Source: FEN-1250 sp039918615
Lineage (GTDB): Bacteria > Gemmatimonadota > Gemmatimonadetes > Gemmatimonadales > Gemmatimonadaceae
Assembly (NCBI GenBank): GCA_039918615.1
Contig: JBDSHG010000190.1
Coordinates: 1 to 5,723, forward strand
Length of the DNA: 5,723 nucleotides
Direction of reading: 5' to 3'
In this document: piece by piece, positions 4,110 to 5,723 of the stretch
Numbering within the stretch: position 1 is the first letter of the stretch
Layout of the letters: every line of letters starts with the position of its first letter
Translations under genes and position numbers: made by a program
The notes under the pieces: model-generated
The model's input: only the letters and a program-made list of their open reading frames with translations
What the model was told of the DNA's origin: nothing
Databases searched by the model: none

Positions 4110-4800
4110 TCGACGGGCGTTGATCGGACGAGGTGATTACTTCGTGATGTGCGTCCGGACTTTCGATGATCTCCAACACCAACTCACCAGCCACGAGCGC
4201 CTTCACGATGAACGACTGTCGATGATGGGCGCAGGGGCCGTGCGCCTGTAGTGCGTGGATGTGACGACGTGTCGCGTATCCGCAATTGCGATCCCAGCAA
4301 TAGTGCGGGTGACGACGCGCGAGATTCGACATGAGTTTGTCGCGCGTCACTTTCGCGACGATCGATGCGCATGCGATGCTGAAGCATTTGTCATCGCCAT
4401 CAACGATGCCGTGATGCTCGACGCCGAGCGCGCGGATCGGCCGGCCGTCGATGAGGACGTGATCGGGAGAGACCGTGAGCCGTGCGAGCGCACGGCGCAT
4501 GGCGAGCGTGCTCGCGTGATAGATGTTGATGCGGTCGATCTCCCGCGCCGATGCGGCGCCGATACCGAGGCACACGGCGCGCTCGACTATCTGCGAGACG
4601 AGGCGCTCGCGAGCGAGTGGTGAAAGCATCTTGGAGTCATCGACGCCGCGGAGTGCGCGGGAGTCGGGAGGCATCACGATCGCGCATGCGACGACGGGGC
4701 CCGCAAGGGAGCCCCGTCCGACTTCATCTACTCCGGCGATGAGCGCGCCGCCGGTGCGGCGCAGCTCCCGCTCGATCGTCGTCCACCGCGCACGATGCAT
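4105..4800 (-). CDS. rnhB: ribonuclease HII (231 aa)
   Basis: This cytoplasmic endonuclease nicks RNA-DNA hybrids and removes single ribonucleotides misincorporated in DNA. The type 2 RNase H signature IAGVDEVGRGSLAGPV is at 21-36 with catalytic Asp25 and Glu26. DDSKMLS (54-60) follows, then LIDGRP with Asp118. DGDDKCFSIACASIVAKVTRD supplies the fourth metal ligand, most likely Asp136. The substrate-contacting GYATRRHIHALQAHGPC (174-190) and HHRQSF complete the family pattern. The usual KGD before the fourth acid reads DGD here. The C-terminal extension after about 212 is family-variable. The ATG at 4800 has no clear Shine-Dalgarno, but no better start exists before the first motif. The gene is 23 bp downstream of rplS on the same strand, a common bacterial pairing, and is probably co-transcribed and coupled to it. 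Confidence 0.96.
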   Translation of the reverse strand: MHRARWTTIERELRRTGGALIAGVDEVGRGSLAGPVVACAIVMPPDSRALRGVDDSKMLSPLARERLVSQIVERAVCLGIGAASAREIDRINIYHASTLAMRRALARLTVSPDHVLIDGRPIRALGVEHHGIVDGDDKCFSIACASIVAKVTRDKLMSNLARRHPHYCWDRNCGYATRRHIHALQAHGPCAHHRQSFIVKALVAGELVLEIIESPDAHHEVITSSDQRPSM

Positions 4801-4823
4801 TGAAGCGCGTAGCGCGTGTGCAG

Positions 4824-5186
4824 CTAGACGGGGCGTGCGATCTGAATCTTGCGCTCCTTGATCCGTGCGGCCTTGCCGGTGGCGGCGCGCAGATAGTAGA
4901 GCTTCGCGCGACGGACGCGGCCACGGCGAACGACGTGCACGTCGCCGAGCATGGGGCTGTGGATCGGGAAGATGCGCTCGACGCCGACGCCGTTGGAGAT
5001 CTTCCGCACCGTGAAGGTCTCGCTCACACCACTGCCGCGCTTGGCGATGCAGACGCCTTCGAACGCCTGCAGCCGCTCCTTCTCCCCTTCCTTGACGCGC
5101 ACGTTCACACGCAGCGTGTCGCCCGCGCGGAAGGGCGGAATGTCGGATCGGAGATATTCCTTCTGTGTTTCGATGAATACATGCAT
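4824..5186 (-). CDS. rplS: 50S ribosomal protein L19 (120 aa)
   Basis: L19 is a 50S protein at the 30S-50S interface. The sequence has the typical order. An N-terminal helix is followed by DIPPFRAGDTLRVNVRVKEG (15-34), QAFEGVCIAKRGSGVSETFTVRKIS (40-64), GVGVERIFPIHSP (66-78), and the hallmark VVRRGRVRRAKLYYLR (85-100), then a short basic tail. The length is standard. Only a poor Shine-Dalgarno (GAGCGA) precedes ATG 5186. The gene is first in a likely rplS-rnhB unit with its own promoter. The common upstream partners rpsP, rimM and trmD are not adjacent here. Upstream instead lies a terminator and an unrelated PKD-domain gene. Confidence 0.97.
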   Translation of the reverse strand: MHVFIETQKEYLRSDIPPFRAGDTLRVNVRVKEGEKERLQAFEGVCIAKRGSGVSETFTVRKISNGVGVERIFPIHSPMLGDVHVVRRGRVRRAKLYYLRAATGKAARIKERKIQIARPV

Positions 5187-5196
5187 AGGTCGCTCG

Positions 5197-5215
5197 GGGC
5201 CAGCTGACGGGGCCC
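5197..5215 (-). promoter_or_regulatory. leader hairpin before rplS
   Basis: GGGCC and GGCCC (5215-5211 and 5201-5197 on the minus strand) form a 5-bp all-GC stem with a 9-nt loop, ending 11 bp before the rplS start codon. Its place next to the ribosome-binding region suits translational control, as known for other ribosomal-protein leaders. No match to a described L19 leader motif is claimed. Confidence 0.35.
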
Positions 5216-5241
5216 GGAAAAAGTGTCGTGGGAAGATTTTG

Positions 5242-5270
5242 AAGCTAAGCGGCGGCGGGGATTAACTCAA
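5242..5270 (-). promoter_or_regulatory. candidate sigma-70 promoter of rplS-rnhB
   Basis: On the minus strand TTGAGT (5270-5265) and TAGCTT (5247-5242) are separated by exactly 17 bp. They lie about 55 bp upstream of the rplS start and downstream of the PKD-gene terminator, so rplS would not depend on readthrough. The hexamers match the consensus at four of six bases each. Confidence 0.45.
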
Positions 5271-5309
5271 GAGCTCATAGTGGGTTGGCGCGTGAGCCCG
5301 CAGCGAGAA

Positions 5310-5339
5310 AGCGACCAGGGCTCGTAGGCCCTGGCCGCT
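5310..5339 (-). terminator. terminator of the PKD-domain gene
   Basis: CCAGGGC (5315-5321) and GCCCTGG (5328-5334) form a perfect 7-bp stem with a 6-nt loop. It is extended by AGCG/CGCT beyond one mismatch. On the minus strand the stem runs into GCTTTCTC, a modest T-rich tail. It lies about 50 bp past the PKD-gene stop and just upstream of the rplS promoter. Confidence 0.65.
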
Positions 5340-5390
5340 CTCATATCTCTAGAATTCCCGCCCCGCGCGATCCGCGGGCCGCACATCACA

Positions 5391-5723
5391 TCAGGGGACG
5401 TAGTAAGGAACGATATTCGTGCTCGAGCCCGAGGCATTGGCTGGAGCAATCGCCTTGATCGTCAAATACTTCTTTCCGGTACCCGTCAGGATCGAGACGT
5501 GCCAGGTGTAGCTCGCGGCGGAGCCGTAGCTGTGACTCACGTTGCGGCCGGTAGCCTTCGTACCGTCACCGAAGCTCCAGTAATAGGCTACGACGCCCTT
5601 CGTGGGCTGCGATCCGCTAGCATCGAAGACGCAGAGCTTCGCGACGCATTTGTAGGAGACGCCGACGCCGCCCACGCCCGCGATCGGCGAAGGCACCGGC
5701 TTGGCCGGCGGTGCGGCCGGCGG
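5391..5723 (-). CDS. C-terminal part of a secreted PKD-domain protein (5' end outside the window)
   Basis: The frame is open to the right edge. The visible 110 residues start with a Pro/Ala-rich linker (PPAAPPAKPVPSP), and the GTG at 5696 is internal to it, so it is not taken as the start. A single PKD/Ig-like domain follows: CVFDASGSQPTKGVVAYYWSFGDG, then VSHSYGSAASYTWHVSI, then a last strand near KKYLTIKAI. WSFGDG and the HSYGSAASYT turn are the PKD hallmarks. Two cysteines five apart (YKCVAKLC) could form a disulfide, which suits an extracytoplasmic location. The protein ends soon after the domain. PKD domains are usually binding or spacer modules on secreted peptidases, glycosidases or surface proteins. 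The catalytic or anchoring part, if any, lies outside the window. Confidence 0.85.
   Translation of the reverse strand, partial: PPAAPPAKPVPSPIAGVGGVGVSYKCVAKLCVFDASGSQPTKGVVAYYWSFGDGTKATGRNVSHSYGSAASYTWHVSILTGTGKKYLTIKAIAPANASGSSTNIVPYYVP

Overview
The window looks like a chromosomal segment of a high-GC diderm (Gram-negative-type) bacterium. It carries an OmpA-like outer-membrane lipoprotein with a good lipobox, the rplS-rnhB housekeeping pair, and a secreted PKD-domain protein. The overall gene style fits Gemmatimonadota or a similar soil phylum. That placement is inference from style, not proof. There is no transposase, phage gene, CRISPR array or rRNA.

Region 1 (1-662, minus-strand RNA genes). 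After the first 8 codons of a gene leaving the window at the left edge and a strong hairpin terminator (154-186) comes the most striking element. It is a tRNA-Lys(UUU) gene (471 down to 192) split in the anticodon loop by a compact, ORF-less group I intron of 206 nt (435 down to 230). The intron has recognisable P, Q, R and S core segments and GNRA-capped peripheral hairpins. About 125 bp upstream on the same strand lies a second tRNA-Lys-like sequence that has only its 5' half (637 down to about 601). It breaks off in the anticodon loop, close to the point where the intron interrupts the complete gene. An AT-rich spacer full of small repeats separates the two.

Region 2 (709-1567, minus). An NADPH-dependent FMN-reductase-family flavoprotein is followed 13 bp later by an 87-residue protein of unknown function. 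They probably form one transcription unit.

Region 3 (1568-3314). A 237-bp divergent intergenic region holds a candidate promoter with an adjacent dyad. On the plus strand follow a GlcG/HbpS-family (DUF336) protein and, only 2 bp later, a multi-pass membrane protein of the lysylphosphatidylglycerol synthetase/flippase-like family (UPF0104 type). A long GC hairpin at 3278-3314 separates this convergent pair from the next gene.

Region 4 (3337-5723, minus). In transcription order these are the C-terminal part of a PKD-domain protein with a terminator, rplS (L19) behind its own candidate promoter and a leader hairpin, rnhB (RNase HII) 23 bp after rplS, and then a lipoprotein with an OmpA/Pal peptidoglycan-binding domain. 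The lipoprotein has its own promoter region, which contains a CRP-like palindrome and a second dyad over the core promoter.

The main item for follow-up is the tRNA-Lys group I intron together with the neighbouring tRNA half. The protein genes are mostly ordinary housekeeping or envelope genes.
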